A stretch of DNA of 64,000 bases from Sphingomonadales bacterium. Lineage in GTDB: Bacteria; Pseudomonadota; Alphaproteobacteria; Sphingomonadales; Sphingomonadaceae. The translations under genes and the position numbers were made by a program. Within the stretch, counting starts at the first letter, position 1, and every line of letters begins with the position of its first letter. A model generated the notes under the pieces. The model did not search any database, was not told the DNA's origin, and was given only the letters and a program-made list of their open reading frames with translations. Positions 39,243-51,832 of this stretch are shown here, one piece after another. The DNA is taken from NCBI GenBank assembly GCA_027486415.1, contig JAIXPC010000002.1, positions 372,001 to 436,000 of the forward strand, in the 5' to 3' direction.

Positions 39243-40680
39243 GCCAGCTCACCCCGTCGCGTTCGGTCAGCGCGATGGCGGCGGCCGGGCCCCAGTTGCC
39301 GGCGGCATAGGGCTTCACCGTCGTGCCGGCTGTGGTCCAGCCGGCACGGATCTCGTCGATCCACGTCCACTGCGCCTCCACCTCGTCGCGGCGGACAAAC
39401 AGGGTCTGCCGGCCTTCCACCAGGTCCAGCAGCAGCCGTTCATAGGCGATGCGGCGGCGCACGTCGGCAAAGGCGCCGGGCAGGCCGATATCCAGCGGCA
39501 CGGCGCGCAGTTTCAGCCCGCCCTGGTCCAGCCCCGGCACCTTGGCCATCATCGTCAGTCCCACATTCTCGTCGGGCTGGATGGAAATGATCAGCTTGTT
39601 GGCAGCCAGTGCGGCATCGCCGAACATGGAATGCGGCACGGCGCGAAACTGCACGATGATCTCGCTCACCCGTTCCGGCATACGCTTGCCGGTCCGCAGG
39701 TAGAACGGCACGCCCTTCCAGCGCCAGTTGTCCACGTGCGCCTTGATCGCCACAAACGTCTCGGTATCCGAAGCGCGGCCCAGCTCATCCAGATAACCGG
39801 GCACCGGCTGGCCGGCGATGGCACCGGTGCTATATTGGCCGCGCACCGTCGAGGTTTCCACCTGCCGCCCGGTGATCGGCCGCAGCGACCGCAGCACCTT
39901 CACCTTCTCATCGCGCACGGCGGCGGGATCGATGCGGGCCGGCGGCTCCATCGCCACCAGCGCCAGCAATTGCAGCATATGGTTCTGCACCATGTCGCGC
40001 AGCGCCCCCATGCCGTCATAATAATCGGCGCGGCCTTCCAGCCCCACGGTTTCACCCACGCTGATCTGCACGCTGCTGATTCCGGTGGCGTTCCACAACG
40101 GTTCAAACAGCACGTTGCCAAAGCGCAGCGCCAACAGGTTCTGCACCGTTTCCTTGCCCAGATAGTGATCGATGCGGAAAATCTGGCTTTCGGGGTAGGC
40201 GGCGGCCACCGCGTCGTTTATGGCCCGGCTGCTGGCGAGATCGTGGCCCAGCGGCTTTTCCAGCGCCAGCCGCGCGCCTGACGAAGCAAGGCCGGCGCCG
40301 GCGAGCCCGGCAATGGTCGGCCCGAACAGGCTGGGTGCCGTCGACAGGAAGATCGCCAGCCGATCGGGATCCCCCACCTCGGCGGCCAGCGCCGCAAAAC
40401 CGTCCGCCAGCGTCGCATCCAGCGGCACATAGGCCAGCCGGTCCAGGAAGGCGGCCACGCTGTCGGCGGGGCGGCGTTCGGCCTCCACCGCGGCTTCCAG
40501 CGCGGCCAGCGCCATGGCCCGAAACGCCGCCACCGTCAGCTGCGATCGCGCCGTGCCGATGATCCGCAGGTCGGGGTGCAGCAGGCCATCATTGTGCAGG
40601 CCGAACAGCGACGGGATCAGCATTCGCCGCGACAGGTCGCCGGTCGCACCGAACAGCAGCAGGGACGTGGCGGTGGTCAT
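39235..40680 (-). CDS. zwf: Glucose-6-phosphate dehydrogenase
   Basis: LLLFGATGDLSRRMLIPSLF; FRIDHYLGKETVQNLLALRFGN; NHMLQLLALVAMEPP. Start taken at MTTATSLLLFGA. Confidence 0.95.
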   Translation of the reverse strand: MTTATSLLLFGATGDLSRRMLIPSLFGLHNDGLLHPDLRIIGTARSQLTVAAFRAMALAALEAAVEAERRPADSVAAFLDRLAYVPLDATLADGFAALAAEVGDPDRLAIFLSTAPSLFGPTIAGLAGAGLASSGARLALEKPLGHDLASSRAINDAVAAAYPESQIFRIDHYLGKETVQNLLALRFGNVLFEPLWNATGISSVQISVGETVGLEGRADYYDGMGALRDMVQNHMLQLLALVAMEPPARIDPAAVRDEKVKVLRSLRPITGRQVETSTVRGQYSTGAIAGQPVPGYLDELGRASDTETFVAIKAHVDNWRWKGVPFYLRTGKRMPERVSEIIVQFRAVPHSMFGDAALAANKLIISIQPDENVGLTMMAKVPGLDQGGLKLRAVPLDIGLPGAFADVRRRIAYERLLLDLVEGRQTLFVRRDEVEAQWTWIDEIRAGWTTAGTTVKPYAAGNWGPAAAIALTERDGVSWHD

Positions 40681-40775
40681 CACAAAGGCTTGAACAGCAA
40701 AGCGTGCGGGCCTGCAACCCGCCACCTTGAAAGCATGAGGTGGCAGCACGGCGGACGCACGGTAGACTTTGCGCC

Positions 40776-42089
40776 ATGGACACGCGAAACGTCGCCCTGA
40801 TCGGTGCCGGCTGCTCCGGCTTCACCACGGCCAAGCGGCTGCGCGATGCGGGCATCGCCTTCGACTGGTTCGAGGCATCAGACCGGATTGGCGGCAACTG
40901 GGCCTACAACAACCCCAACGGCATGAGCAGCGCCTACCAGTCGCTGCACATCGACACGTCGAAATGGCGGCTGCAGTTCGAGGAATTTCCGGTGCCTGCC
41001 GATTGGCCGGATTTCCCGCACCACAGCCTGATCGCGCAATATTTCAACGACTATGTCGATCATTTCGGGCTGCGCCCGCTGATCCAGTTCGAAACGCCGG
41101 TGACGAAGGTGACGCGGCGCAGCGACGGCCTGTGGGACGTGACGACACGGAACGGCACCGCCACCTATCGCGGCGTCGTCGTCGCCAACGGCCATCACTG
41201 GAGCCCCAACCGCCCGGTGTGGGACGGGCAATTCGACGGCCCCATCATCCACGCCCATGATTATCGCACGCCGTTCGAACCCATCGATTGCATCGGCAAG
41301 CGGGTGCTGGTCGTGGGGCTGGGCAACAGCGCCGTCGATATCGCATCCGAACTCGGCCAGCGCAGCATCACGGCGAAATGCTTCGTCTCCACCCGGCGCG
41401 GGGTGTGGGTACTGCCCAAATATTTCAACGGCGTGCCGGCCGACAAGCAGGCCGCGCCGCCATGGCTGCCCTTGCCGGTGGCCCGCTGGATCGGCCGCCG
41501 CAAGGTGAAGCAGCTGGTGGGCAACATGGAGGATTATGGCCTGCCCACCCCCGATCACGAACCGCTGGACGCGCATCCCACGGTGAGCGGCGAGTTCCTC
41601 GGCCGGCTGGGCAGCGGCGACATCAGCATCAAGCCCGCCATTGCCCGGCTGGATGGCGACGGCGTGGTATTTGCAGATGGCAGCCGCGAGGTGGTGGACG
41701 CGATCATCACCGCCACCGGCTACAACATCGATTTCCCCTTCCTCGATCCCGACGATGCCCGGGTCACCGACAATCACATCCCGCTCTACAAGCGCATGGT
41801 GCAGGCGGATCCGAACCTGCACGGCCTGTGGTTCATGGGGCTGGCACAGACGCTGCCGACGCTGGTCAACCTTGCCGAACAGCAGTCGAAACTGCTGGCG
41901 GCGTATCTGACGGGCGCATACGCGCTGCCCTCACCCGACGAAATGCGCCGCACCATCGTGGCAGAGGAAAAACGCTATCAGGGCCATTATTACGCCAGCC
42001 GCCGGCACACGATGCAGGTGAATTTCGAACCCTATGTGGCCGATCTCGCCGCCGAGATCAGGCGGGGGTCGCGCCGGAAGGCAGCCTGA
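40776..42089 (+). CDS. Flavin-containing monooxygenase / NAD(P)-binding protein
   Basis: VALIGAGCSGFTTAKRLRDAGIAFDWFEASDRIGGNWAYNNPNG; VLVVGLGNSAVDIASEL; IITATGYNIDFPFLD. Confidence 0.88.
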   Translation: MDTRNVALIGAGCSGFTTAKRLRDAGIAFDWFEASDRIGGNWAYNNPNGMSSAYQSLHIDTSKWRLQFEEFPVPADWPDFPHHSLIAQYFNDYVDHFGLRPLIQFETPVTKVTRRSDGLWDVTTRNGTATYRGVVVANGHHWSPNRPVWDGQFDGPIIHAHDYRTPFEPIDCIGKRVLVVGLGNSAVDIASELGQRSITAKCFVSTRRGVWVLPKYFNGVPADKQAAPPWLPLPVARWIGRRKVKQLVGNMEDYGLPTPDHEPLDAHPTVSGEFLGRLGSGDISIKPAIARLDGDGVVFADGSREVVDAIITATGYNIDFPFLDPDDARVTDNHIPLYKRMVQADPNLHGLWFMGLAQTLPTLVNLAEQQSKLLAAYLTGAYALPSPDEMRRTIVAEEKRYQGHYYASRRHTMQVNFEPYVADLAAEIRRGSRRKAA

Positions 42090-43434
42090 CCCGCGCCAGC
42101 AACAGGAACCGCCCCCACAGCAGCACCGCCGACACCGCGCTGGCCAGGATGATCGCCCACACCAGGCCATCGACGCCGCCGCCGCCACGCACGCCCAGCC
42201 ACCACGCCAGCGGCATCATCAGCACGACATACGAAACAAGGTGCGTCGCCGTCGGCATCACGATGTCGTCGCGCGCCCTGAGTGATTGCGCGCCGACCAC
42301 CTGCAGGCCATCGGCGACAAAGAACAGGCTGGAAAGCGCCATCGCCGCCGCGATTCCGGCAATCACCGCCGGATCGCGGGAATAGGCCATGGCGATCTCG
42401 TGCGCGAACACCCACACTCCGCCCGACACCAGCAGCAGCACCGCCGTCGTCACGCCAAACCCCTGCCCGGCGGCGCGCATCATCGCCGGCTGGTCGCGCG
42501 CGCCATAGGCCCGGCCCACCAGCACGCTGGTGGCCACCGCCAGCCCCAGCGGCACCATGAACACCAGCGCGGCGACATTGATCACCACCGCCCACACCGC
42601 CACCGCCGTCGCGCCGATCCAGCCGGCAAAGATCGCCATCGCGGAAAAGGCCAGGCTCTCGATGAAATAGCTTGCCGACGCGCCATAGCCCACGCGCCGC
42701 ATGGCCTTGAACGCCTGGGGGTCGCGCGGGGCCGGCGTCAGCACGCCCAGTTCCCGCGCGCGCTTCCACGACAGGATGATCCACGCCAGCACGACCAGCA
42801 GGAACGCCCGGCTGGCAAAGGTCGCCCACGCGCTCGCCTCTGCGCCCTCCACGCCCAGCATGTTGCCGCCCGGCACCAGCCACAGGTTCACCGCCAGATT
42901 GACGATATTGGCCGCCCACATTGCCGCCGTGCCCGGCAACGCCCGGCCATGCGCCTCCAGCCAGAACAGGCCGGCATCAGCGACGATGATCGGCACCAGA
43001 GACACCGCCTGCACCATCAGCACCGGCGTCGCGCCATCGGCCAGCGCCGGCGCCAGCCCGAACGCGTGCAGCATCGGCCCACCGGCCAGCGCCAGAAACA
43101 CGGCGGCCGCCACGGAGATCCAGAAGGCATAGGCCAGCCCGCGCCGCAGGATGGCGCCGGTATCGGCCTCCCGCCCTTCGCCGATGGCCTGGCTGGTCAT
43201 CACCTGCACGCCCGACAACAGGCCCAGCGCGGTCGTCAGCACCACGCCCGTCACCGCCCAGGCCAGCGCGTGATAGCCCACCTCGGCGGCGCTGTGGCGG
43301 CCGACCACCACGGTATCGACCAGCCCCATCGCCATGATGCCCAGACGCGACCCCACCACTGGCGCCGCCAGCGCCAGCAACGCCGACAGGCCAGAGCCGG
43401 TCGTTTCGTCAGTGGGGGCCGGGGCGGCCGTCAT
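42058..43434 (-). CDS. MATE family efflux transporter
   Basis: LLALAAPVVGSRLGIMAMGLVDTVVVGRHSAAEVGYHALAWAV; ~12 TM segments. Confidence 0.9.
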   Translation of the reverse strand: MTAAPAPTDETTGSGLSALLALAAPVVGSRLGIMAMGLVDTVVVGRHSAAEVGYHALAWAVTGVVLTTALGLLSGVQVMTSQAIGEGREADTGAILRRGLAYAFWISVAAAVFLALAGGPMLHAFGLAPALADGATPVLMVQAVSLVPIIVADAGLFWLEAHGRALPGTAAMWAANIVNLAVNLWLVPGGNMLGVEGAEASAWATFASRAFLLVVLAWIILSWKRARELGVLTPAPRDPQAFKAMRRVGYGASASYFIESLAFSAMAIFAGWIGATAVAVWAVVINVAALVFMVPLGLAVATSVLVGRAYGARDQPAMMRAAGQGFGVTTAVLLLVSGGVWVFAHEIAMAYSRDPAVIAGIAAAMALSSLFFVADGLQVVGAQSLRARDDIVMPTATHLVSYVVLMMPLAWWLGVRGGGGVDGLVWAIILASAVSAVLLWGRFLLLARVRLPSGATPA

Positions 43435-43497
43435 CGGGGGGTCCTTGCTGCGCGAAATGCGCGGCACCCGATACAGGCCGGCGCGGCTTTCGGCAAA

Positions 43498-44040
43498 TCA
43501 GGCGGGCGGTTTTGGTTCGGGCCGCAGGCGGCAGCCCCGCGCCAGCATCACGCCGCGCACATAACTGCGCCTCAGCTGCCCGGCCAGCCGCGCGGCCGCC
43601 GCCACGCGGGCCGCCTTGTTGGCACCGGTCAACTGCCGGATGATGCCCTGGCCGGGGATCAGGCTGCCGGTGATGCCTTCCGCGCTGTCCAGCAGGCCTT
43701 CCACCGGCGTGCGGCCCTTCGCCTGGGCCAGCGCGGGATCGTCGATATCCGGGCCCACGAATGTCGTCATGCGATTGACCTCGCCATTCAACTGGCGACA
43801 GGTCCGCAAGCCCTTGATGTCATAGGGCGCGTCCATGATCTCGGCCAGTTCGCCGGCCACCTTGGGCTTGACGATGTTGAGGTCTTTCAGCGGCCGCACC
43901 GCCGCCCGGCCCAGCGTATCGTCGATGCCGCGTTCCTTGTCAGGCTGCACCACGGCTTCCGCCGCGCTGTTCTGCGGCGGCGAGGGCGGCGGTGTCTGTG
44001 ACTGCGCCAGCGCGAACATGAGGGCGGCGAAAGCGATCAT
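43498..44040 (-). CDS. Hypothetical secreted protein
   Basis: Signal-like MIAFAALMFALAQSQTPPPSPP; no recognised domain. Confidence 0.6.
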   Translation of the reverse strand: MIAFAALMFALAQSQTPPPSPPQNSAAEAVVQPDKERGIDDTLGRAAVRPLKDLNIVKPKVAGELAEIMDAPYDIKGLRTCRQLNGEVNRMTTFVGPDIDDPALAQAKGRTPVEGLLDSAEGITGSLIPGQGIIRQLTGANKAARVAAAARLAGQLRRSYVRGVMLARGCRLRPEPKPPA

Positions 44041-44082
44041 CCCGCAAGGGTGCCCGCCGCCGCCGCCGCCTGCAAGTCGGGG

Positions 44083-44709
44083 TTAACCCTTCCCCATCAG
44101 GCGCAGCACTTCCGAACGGCTGCTGTTGTCGTCGCGGAACACGCCCATCATGCGGCTGGTGGTCATCACCACGCCCGGCGTCATCACCCCGCGCGCGCTC
44201 ATGCAGGCGTGGGTCGCCTCGATCACCACGGCCACGCCGACCGGATCGAGATGCTTCTGGATGCAGTCCGCCACTTCCGCCGTCAGCCGTTCCTGCACCT
44301 GCAGGCGGCGGGCATAGCCGTGCAGCACGCGCGCCAGCTTGGAAATGCCCACGACGCGATTCCGCGGCAGATAGGCGATGTGGCCCTTGCCGATGATCGG
44401 CGCCATGTGATGTTCGCAGTGCGACTGGAACGGGATGTCGCGCAGGATCACGATCTCGTCATACCCGCCCACTTCCGCGAACGTGCGCGACAGGTGCAGG
44501 CCCGGATCCTCGGCATAGCCCTTGGTATATTCGCGCCAGGCCTTGGCCACGCGCTTCGGCGTATCCAGCAGGCCCTCGCGGGTGGGATCGTCACCCGTCC
44601 AGCGGATCAGCGTGCGGATGGCGTCTTCGGCTTCGGCCTGCGGGATGGTGACGAAATCGGCCGGGGCCGGCGCATCCATCGGGGCGTCGTCGTCATAAAT
44701 CGCAGACAT
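44083..44709 (-). CDS. folE: GTP cyclohydrolase I
   Basis: DDPTREGLLDTPKRVAKAWREYTKGY; FQSHCEHHMAPIIGKGHIAYLPRNRVVGISKLARV; TSRMMGVFRDDNSSRSEVLRLMG. Confidence 0.96.
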   Translation of the reverse strand: MSAIYDDDAPMDAPAPADFVTIPQAEAEDAIRTLIRWTGDDPTREGLLDTPKRVAKAWREYTKGYAEDPGLHLSRTFAEVGGYDEIVILRDIPFQSHCEHHMAPIIGKGHIAYLPRNRVVGISKLARVLHGYARRLQVQERLTAEVADCIQKHLDPVGVAVVIEATHACMSARGVMTPGVVMTTSRMMGVFRDDNSSRSEVLRLMGKG

Positions 44710-44838
44710 GGCGTATCCTCTCGTGCGTGACAGCGCCCGCCTCGCCCGCGGTTGCGTCCAACAAAGCGCGGGGCCTAGGCGTGATGCCCCGGCCCCGCAA
44801 TTGTTCCATTGTCGCAGGCCGATGGCCCGGGCGCCGTG

Positions 44839-46659
44839 TCAGCCCGCCGCGCGGGCCCGGCTGGCGCGCTTGCGCTCATGCGGATCAAGGTGGATCTTGC
44901 GCAGGCGGATGTGATTGGGCGTCACCTCCACCAGCTCATCCTCGTCGATATAGGCGATCGCCTGTTCCAGCGTCAGCTTCTTGGGCGGGCTCAGCTGGAT
45001 GGCATCGTCCTTGCCGCTGGCGCGGAAGTTGGTCAGCTGCTTCGATTTCAGCGGGTTGACCTCCAGGTCTTCCTCACGCGCGTTCTCGCCGATGATCATG
45101 CCCTGGTAAACGGCCTCGCCCGGCGCGATCATCAGCGTGCCGCGCGGCTGCAGATAGCCCAGCGCATAGGCCACGGCCTCGCCATTGTCGGTGGAGATCA
45201 GCACGCCGTTCAGACGGCCCGAGATCGGGCCCTTGTAGGGGCCATATTTCTCGAACAGCCGGTTCATGATGCCGGTGCCGCGCGTGTCGGACAGGAATTC
45301 GCCGTGATAGCCGATCAGGCCGCGCGACGGAGCGGAGAAGGTCAGGCGGGTCTTGCCGCCACCACTCGGGCGCATGTCGGTCATCTCGGCCTTGCGGGTC
45401 GCCATCTTCTCGACAACCGTGCCCGAATAGGCCTCGTCCACGTCGATCACGACAGTTTCATACGGCTCGGTGCGGTTGCCGGCCTCGTCCTTGTCAAAGA
45501 TCACGCGCGGGCGGCTGATCGACAGTTCAAAGCCTTCGCGGCGCATGGTCTCGATCAGCACGCCAAGCTGCAGTTCGCCGCGGCCCGCCACTTCGAATGC
45601 GTCCTTCGACGGCAGTTCGGTGATGCGGATGGCCACATTGCCTTCGGCTTCGCGGGCCAGACGGTCGGCGATCATGCGGCTGGTCACCTTCGAACCATCC
45701 TTGCCGGCATAGGGGCTGTCGTTGACGCTGAAGGTCATCGACAGGGTCGGCGGATCAATCGGCTGCGCGGCCAGTGCTTCGGTCACGCTCTGCTCGGCAA
45801 TGGTGTCCGCGACAGTCGCTTTGGTCAGGCCGGCCAGCGCGATGATATCACCGGCCACGGCCTCTTCCACCGGCACCCGCTCCAGCCCGCGGAAGGCAAA
45901 GATCTTGGAGGCGCGGCCGACTTCGGCGACATTGCTGTCAGGATTGAGCGCGTGGATCTGGCTGTTCACCTTCAGCGTGCCCGACATCACGCGGCCGGTG
46001 AGGATGCGGCCGAGGAAATTGTCGCGGTCCAGCAGGGACACCAGCATGCGGAACGGCGCGGTCGGGTCACCGCTCGGCGGCGGCACGTGGCCAACGATCT
46101 TTTCGAACAGCGGGGTCAGGTCGCCCGACCGCACGTCGTCGGTCGGGCCGGCATAGCCGCCACGACCCGATGCATAGAGCACCGGGAAATCCAGCTGCTC
46201 GTCATTGGCGTCCAGCGTCACGAACAGGTCGAACACTTCATCAAGCACTTCCGACGCGCGGGCATCGGGGCGGTCGATCTTGTTGACGACGACGATCGGC
46301 TTCAGGCCCAAGGCCAGTGCCTTGCCACAGACGAACTTGGTCTGCGGCATCGGGCCTTCGGCGGCGTCAACCAGCAGGATGACGCCATCGACCATCGACA
46401 GGATGCGCTCCACCTCGCCGCCGAAATCGGCGTGGCCGGGGGTGTCGACGATGTTGATGCGGTGGTTCTGCCATTCGATGCTGGTGCACTTGGCAAGGAT
46501 GGTGATCCCGCGTTCCTTTTCCAGGTCGTTCGAATCCATCGCGCGTTCGGCGACACGCTGGTTGTCGCGAAACGTGCCGGACTGGCGGAACAGCTGGTCG
46601 ACCAGCGTGGTCTTGCCATGGTCGACGTGCGCGATGATCGCGATGTTGCGGGTGGACAT
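44839..46659 (-). CDS. typA: Translational GTPase TypA/BipA
   Basis: [80 protein letters not shown]. Confidence 0.97.
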   Translation of the reverse strand: MSTRNIAIIAHVDHGKTTLVDQLFRQSGTFRDNQRVAERAMDSNDLEKERGITILAKCTSIEWQNHRINIVDTPGHADFGGEVERILSMVDGVILLVDAAEGPMPQTKFVCGKALALGLKPIVVVNKIDRPDARASEVLDEVFDLFVTLDANDEQLDFPVLYASGRGGYAGPTDDVRSGDLTPLFEKIVGHVPPPSGDPTAPFRMLVSLLDRDNFLGRILTGRVMSGTLKVNSQIHALNPDSNVAEVGRASKIFAFRGLERVPVEEAVAGDIIALAGLTKATVADTIAEQSVTEALAAQPIDPPTLSMTFSVNDSPYAGKDGSKVTSRMIADRLAREAEGNVAIRITELPSKDAFEVAGRGELQLGVLIETMRREGFELSISRPRVIFDKDEAGNRTEPYETVVIDVDEAYSGTVVEKMATRKAEMTDMRPSGGGKTRLTFSAPSRGLIGYHGEFLSDTRGTGIMNRLFEKYGPYKGPISGRLNGVLISTDNGEAVAYALGYLQPRGTLMIAPGEAVYQGMIIGENAREEDLEVNPLKSKQLTNFRASGKDDAIQLSPPKKLTLEQAIAYIDEDELVEVTPNHIRLRKIHLDPHERKRASRARAAG

Positions 46660-46917
46660 TGTAGATTTTCCGGAAAAGGACGTGGGTGGGGCACACCGCC
46701 GACACGCTTGCCGGCAATATTGGCTGCGGCCCATAGGGCAACAGGCCCCGAAGGGCAAGGATACCCTGCCCGCGCGCCGCCGCGCTGTCACCGGGGCGAA
46801 CGTCCCCTGTGTTCCGCAGGGTGTCCTGTTGTCGCGGGCAGATGGGGTGCGGAACCAAGATTGACTCTTGCGCTGGAGGTGGGCCAAGTCGCGGACAAAG
46901 CGGTGAGGGTCTACCGA

Positions 46918-47862
46918 ATGGCCGAAGAGGAACTAGCCAATGCAGCAGCGCCGGATACGTCCGGGCGGCCGCTGACGATTGGCGCAATGCTGGCCGATGC
47001 CCGCGCGGCATCGGGCCGCGAACTTTCCGATCTGGCGCGCGAAACCCGGGTGCCGCTGCGGCATCTGATGGCGATCGAGGCCGACGACCACGATGCCTTG
47101 CCGGCGCTGCCCTATGCGCTGGGCTTCGTCAAAACCTATGCCCGCACGGTCGGTCTCAATCCCGAAAGCGTGGCCGCGCAATTCCGCGCCGAAACCCGGC
47201 TGACGCCGCACGTGCCGTCGCCGCCCAGCCTGGAACCGATGGACGAAGCGCGGCTGCCGTCGCGCGGCATGGCGCTGGCCGGCGTGGCGGTGTTGGTCGC
47301 CGTCATCGGTGGCCTTGGTCTTTACGGGGCCGGCGTGTTCGATCCGGCGCCGCAGCCGGCAGCGGTCGCCGTGGCGTCGCCGCCCGTCGCGGCCCCCGCC
47401 GGCACGGCGCCTGCTGCTGCACCGGCCGGTGCGCCCGCGGCCGGCGGCCAGCCCGGCCCGATCGTGTCGCCGGGGCCGTTGCCGGCTGCTGCCGCCACCG
47501 CCGTTCCTGCCACAGGCCCGGTGGTGCTGTTCGCCCGCGAGGATGTGTGGGTGAAGATCTATGACCGCTCGACCGGCCGCAAGGCGTTCCAGGGCCTGAT
47601 GGTGACGGGCAGCAACTATCCGGTGCCCACCGATCGCGGCACACTCACGCTGCGCGCCGGCCGGGCCGGGGTGATCGATGTGAAGGTGGGCGGGGTGGCG
47701 CTGCCACCGCTGGGCGGGCCGGTTGACACGATCGATGGCGTGGTGCTGACACCGGGAGCGCTGGCGGCGCGGTTTAATCTGCCCATCACCGGTGCCACGG
47801 CTGGCGCTGCGGCCGTTCAGCCCGCCGCAAGCCCGGCGGGCGCATCACCGCGCCAACGCTGA
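46918..47862 (+). CDS. RodZ-like helix-turn-helix membrane protein (DUF4115 C-terminus)
   Basis: TIGAMLADARAASGRELSDLARETRVPLRHLMAIEADDHDALPALPYALGFVKTYAR; single TM; VWVKIYDRSTGRKAFQGLMVTGSNYPV. Confidence 0.85.
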   Translation: MAEEELANAAAPDTSGRPLTIGAMLADARAASGRELSDLARETRVPLRHLMAIEADDHDALPALPYALGFVKTYARTVGLNPESVAAQFRAETRLTPHVPSPPSLEPMDEARLPSRGMALAGVAVLVAVIGGLGLYGAGVFDPAPQPAAVAVASPPVAAPAGTAPAAAPAGAPAAGGQPGPIVSPGPLPAAAATAVPATGPVVLFAREDVWVKIYDRSTGRKAFQGLMVTGSNYPVPTDRGTLTLRAGRAGVIDVKVGGVALPPLGGPVDTIDGVVLTPGALAARFNLPITGATAGAAAVQPAASPAGASPRQR

Positions 47863-47867
47863 GTTTT

Positions 47868-48782
47868 GTGGAGTTTCGTGACGTGACCCGTCTTTTGTCT
47901 GTCCTGCTTGCTGCCACAGTTTTGCTGCCCGTCGCGGCAGCGGCGCAGGCGGTGGACGTGGGCAAGCTTGATCGCCGTGTCGGCACGCTCGAATCGGAAA
48001 TGCGCGCCGTGCAGCGCAAGGTGTTCCCGGGCGGCAACGCGCGCTTTTTCGAACCGGAAATCGCGCCGGCCGCCGCAACACCCCCGCCGCCCGCCCCCGA
48101 TGCGGTGCCGGCCACCACGCCGATCGCCGACCTGACGGCGCGCGTCGATGCGCTGGAAGGCCAGTTGAAGACGATGACCGGCCAGATCGAGGCGATCGAA
48201 TACAAGTTGCGCCAGATTGACGATGTCCAGCGCCGGCTGAAGGGCGATGTGGAATTCCGCCTGAACGCCCTGGAAAAGCCCGGCGGTGGCGCGGCTGCTG
48301 CCACGGATCCGGCTGCTCCGGCGGCGGCGGGTGCTCCTGTCATCACTCCACCTGCCGCCGCTGTGCCAAAGCCCGTCGCCGCCAAGCCGGCCACCCCCGA
48401 TGCCGCCTGGGCCGCCGCCTATCCCAAGGTGACGGCGCGCGACTGGCCGGGCGTGGAAGCGGCGATGACCCAGTTCGTCGCCGATTGGCCGAAATCGACG
48501 CGGGTGCCGCAGGCCAAATATTGGCTGGCGCGCAGTTTCGCCGCGCGCGGGCAGAATCCGCAGGCGGCCAAGGCCTTCCTTGATGTCTATCAGTCGGCGC
48601 CGCGATCCACTCCGGCGCCTGATGCCCTGATCGGCCTGGCCGGCGCTCTCAATGCCATGTCCAAGCCCACCGACGCCTGCCAGGTGCTGACCGAGCTGAA
48701 TTCGGTCTATGGTGCCAAGCTGACCGACACGCAGAAGGCCGATGCCGGGCGTCAACGCACCCGCGCCAAATGCGCCGCCTGA
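47868..48782 (+). CDS. Tol-Pal system protein YbgF/CpoB-like
   Basis: Signal peptide; coiled coil AQAVDVGKLDRRVGTLESEMRAVQRK; C-terminal TPR AYPKVTARDWPGVEAAMTQFVADWPKSTRVPQAKYWLARSF. Confidence 0.85.
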   Translation: MEFRDVTRLLSVLLAATVLLPVAAAAQAVDVGKLDRRVGTLESEMRAVQRKVFPGGNARFFEPEIAPAAATPPPPAPDAVPATTPIADLTARVDALEGQLKTMTGQIEAIEYKLRQIDDVQRRLKGDVEFRLNALEKPGGGAAAATDPAAPAAAGAPVITPPAAAVPKPVAAKPATPDAAWAAAYPKVTARDWPGVEAAMTQFVADWPKSTRVPQAKYWLARSFAARGQNPQAAKAFLDVYQSAPRSTPAPDALIGLAGALNAMSKPTDACQVLTELNSVYGAKLTDTQKADAGRQRTRAKCAA

Positions 48783-49752
48783 TCTGATCGCCGATATCGC
48801 CGCTGCGCTGGGGCGGCCGGTGGGCGCCGCTGACCGGGTCGCCGTCGCCGTTTCGGGTGGGGCCGACAGTGTGGCCCTCCTCGCTCTCGCCGCCGATGCC
48901 TTGCCGGGGCAGGTGACCGCGCTCACCGTCGATCACCGGCTGCGCGCCGGATCAGCCGCCGAAGCTGCCGCCGTCGCCGCGCAATGTGCCCAGCGCGGCA
49001 TTCCGCACGAAACGCTGGTGCGCGACGGGCCGGCCTTCACGGCCAATATCCAGGCCCAGGCCCGCGCCGCCCGCTATGCCCTGCTGGCGGATTGGTGCGC
49101 CAACCATGGCCACAACCTGCTGCTGACCGCCCATCATGCCGATGATCAGGCCGAAACGCTGCTGATGCGGTTGAACCGCGCGTCGGCCAGCGATGGCCTT
49201 GCCGGCATCCGCGCGTGCCGCCCGCTGGGGCGCGGTGTCACCCTCGTCCGCCCGCTGCTGGCCCGGCGCAAGGCCGACCTCGCCGCGATTGCTTCCGGCT
49301 GGCAGACAGCCGACGATCCCAGCAACCGCGATCCCCGCCACGATCGCACCTACGCGCGCGCCCTGCTGGCGCAAACGCCGGCGCTTGACGTCACCGCGCT
49401 GGCGCAAAGCGCGGCCCATCTCGCCGCCGATGCCGACGCACTGGCCTGGGCCGCTGATCTGGCCTGGCAGAGCCGCGTGCGACCGGATGGCGATGCGCTG
49501 CTGGTCGACGCCGCCGGATTGCCCCAGGCCATCACCAACCGGGTGCTGGCGCGGGCGATCCGGGAACTTTCGGGCCGGCAGCCGCGCGGCAGCGACGTGG
49601 CGCGGCTGGCGCAGCGAATCGGTGCCGGCAAAAGCAGCACTTTGGCCGGCGTCGGTGCACGCGGTGGCAGCATCTGGCGACTTTTCGTCACCCGCGCACC
49701 ACAATCTGGCAGCAAAACACCAGCGAAACCCCCCGGATTTGGGGCAGAATAG
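48742..49752 (+). CDS. tilS: tRNA(Ile)-lysidine synthetase
   Basis: [21 protein letters not shown] (SGGxDS PP-loop); [14 protein letters not shown]. Confidence 0.93.
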   Translation: MPGVNAPAPNAPPDLIADIAAALGRPVGAADRVAVAVSGGADSVALLALAADALPGQVTALTVDHRLRAGSAAEAAAVAAQCAQRGIPHETLVRDGPAFTANIQAQARAARYALLADWCANHGHNLLLTAHHADDQAETLLMRLNRASASDGLAGIRACRPLGRGVTLVRPLLARRKADLAAIASGWQTADDPSNRDPRHDRTYARALLAQTPALDVTALAQSAAHLAADADALAWAADLAWQSRVRPDGDALLVDAAGLPQAITNRVLARAIRELSGRQPRGSDVARLAQRIGAGKSSTLAGVGARGGSIWRLFVTRAPQSGSKTPAKPPGFGAE

Positions 49753-49835
49753 CACAGGCCGATTGCAACCCGGCCAATCCATCCTATTTTGGCACCATCG
49801 CCTTTCGTGCGCGCGTATCTGATCAGGAAGTGACC

Positions 49836-51779
<1,944 letters not shown>

Positions 51780-51803
51780 CGCCTCAAGCTATTGAATGGC
51801 AAG

Positions 51804-51832
51804 GCCCGGCGCCTGTCGGCGCCGGGCTTTTT
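51804..51832 (+). terminator. Intrinsic terminator after ftsH
   Basis: GCCCGGCGCC-tgtc-GGCGCCGGGC-TTTTT, perfect 10-bp stem. Confidence 0.9.

Noticed and set aside
42286-44001. 571-aa + strand ORF antisense to the MATE gene
   Set aside because: H/R/Q/G-rich nonsense composition; the minus-strand MATE transporter is clear.
44809-47862. 1017-aa + strand ORF
   Set aside because: The first ~700 codons are antisense to typA; only the part from the ATG at 46918 (RodZ-like) is credible.
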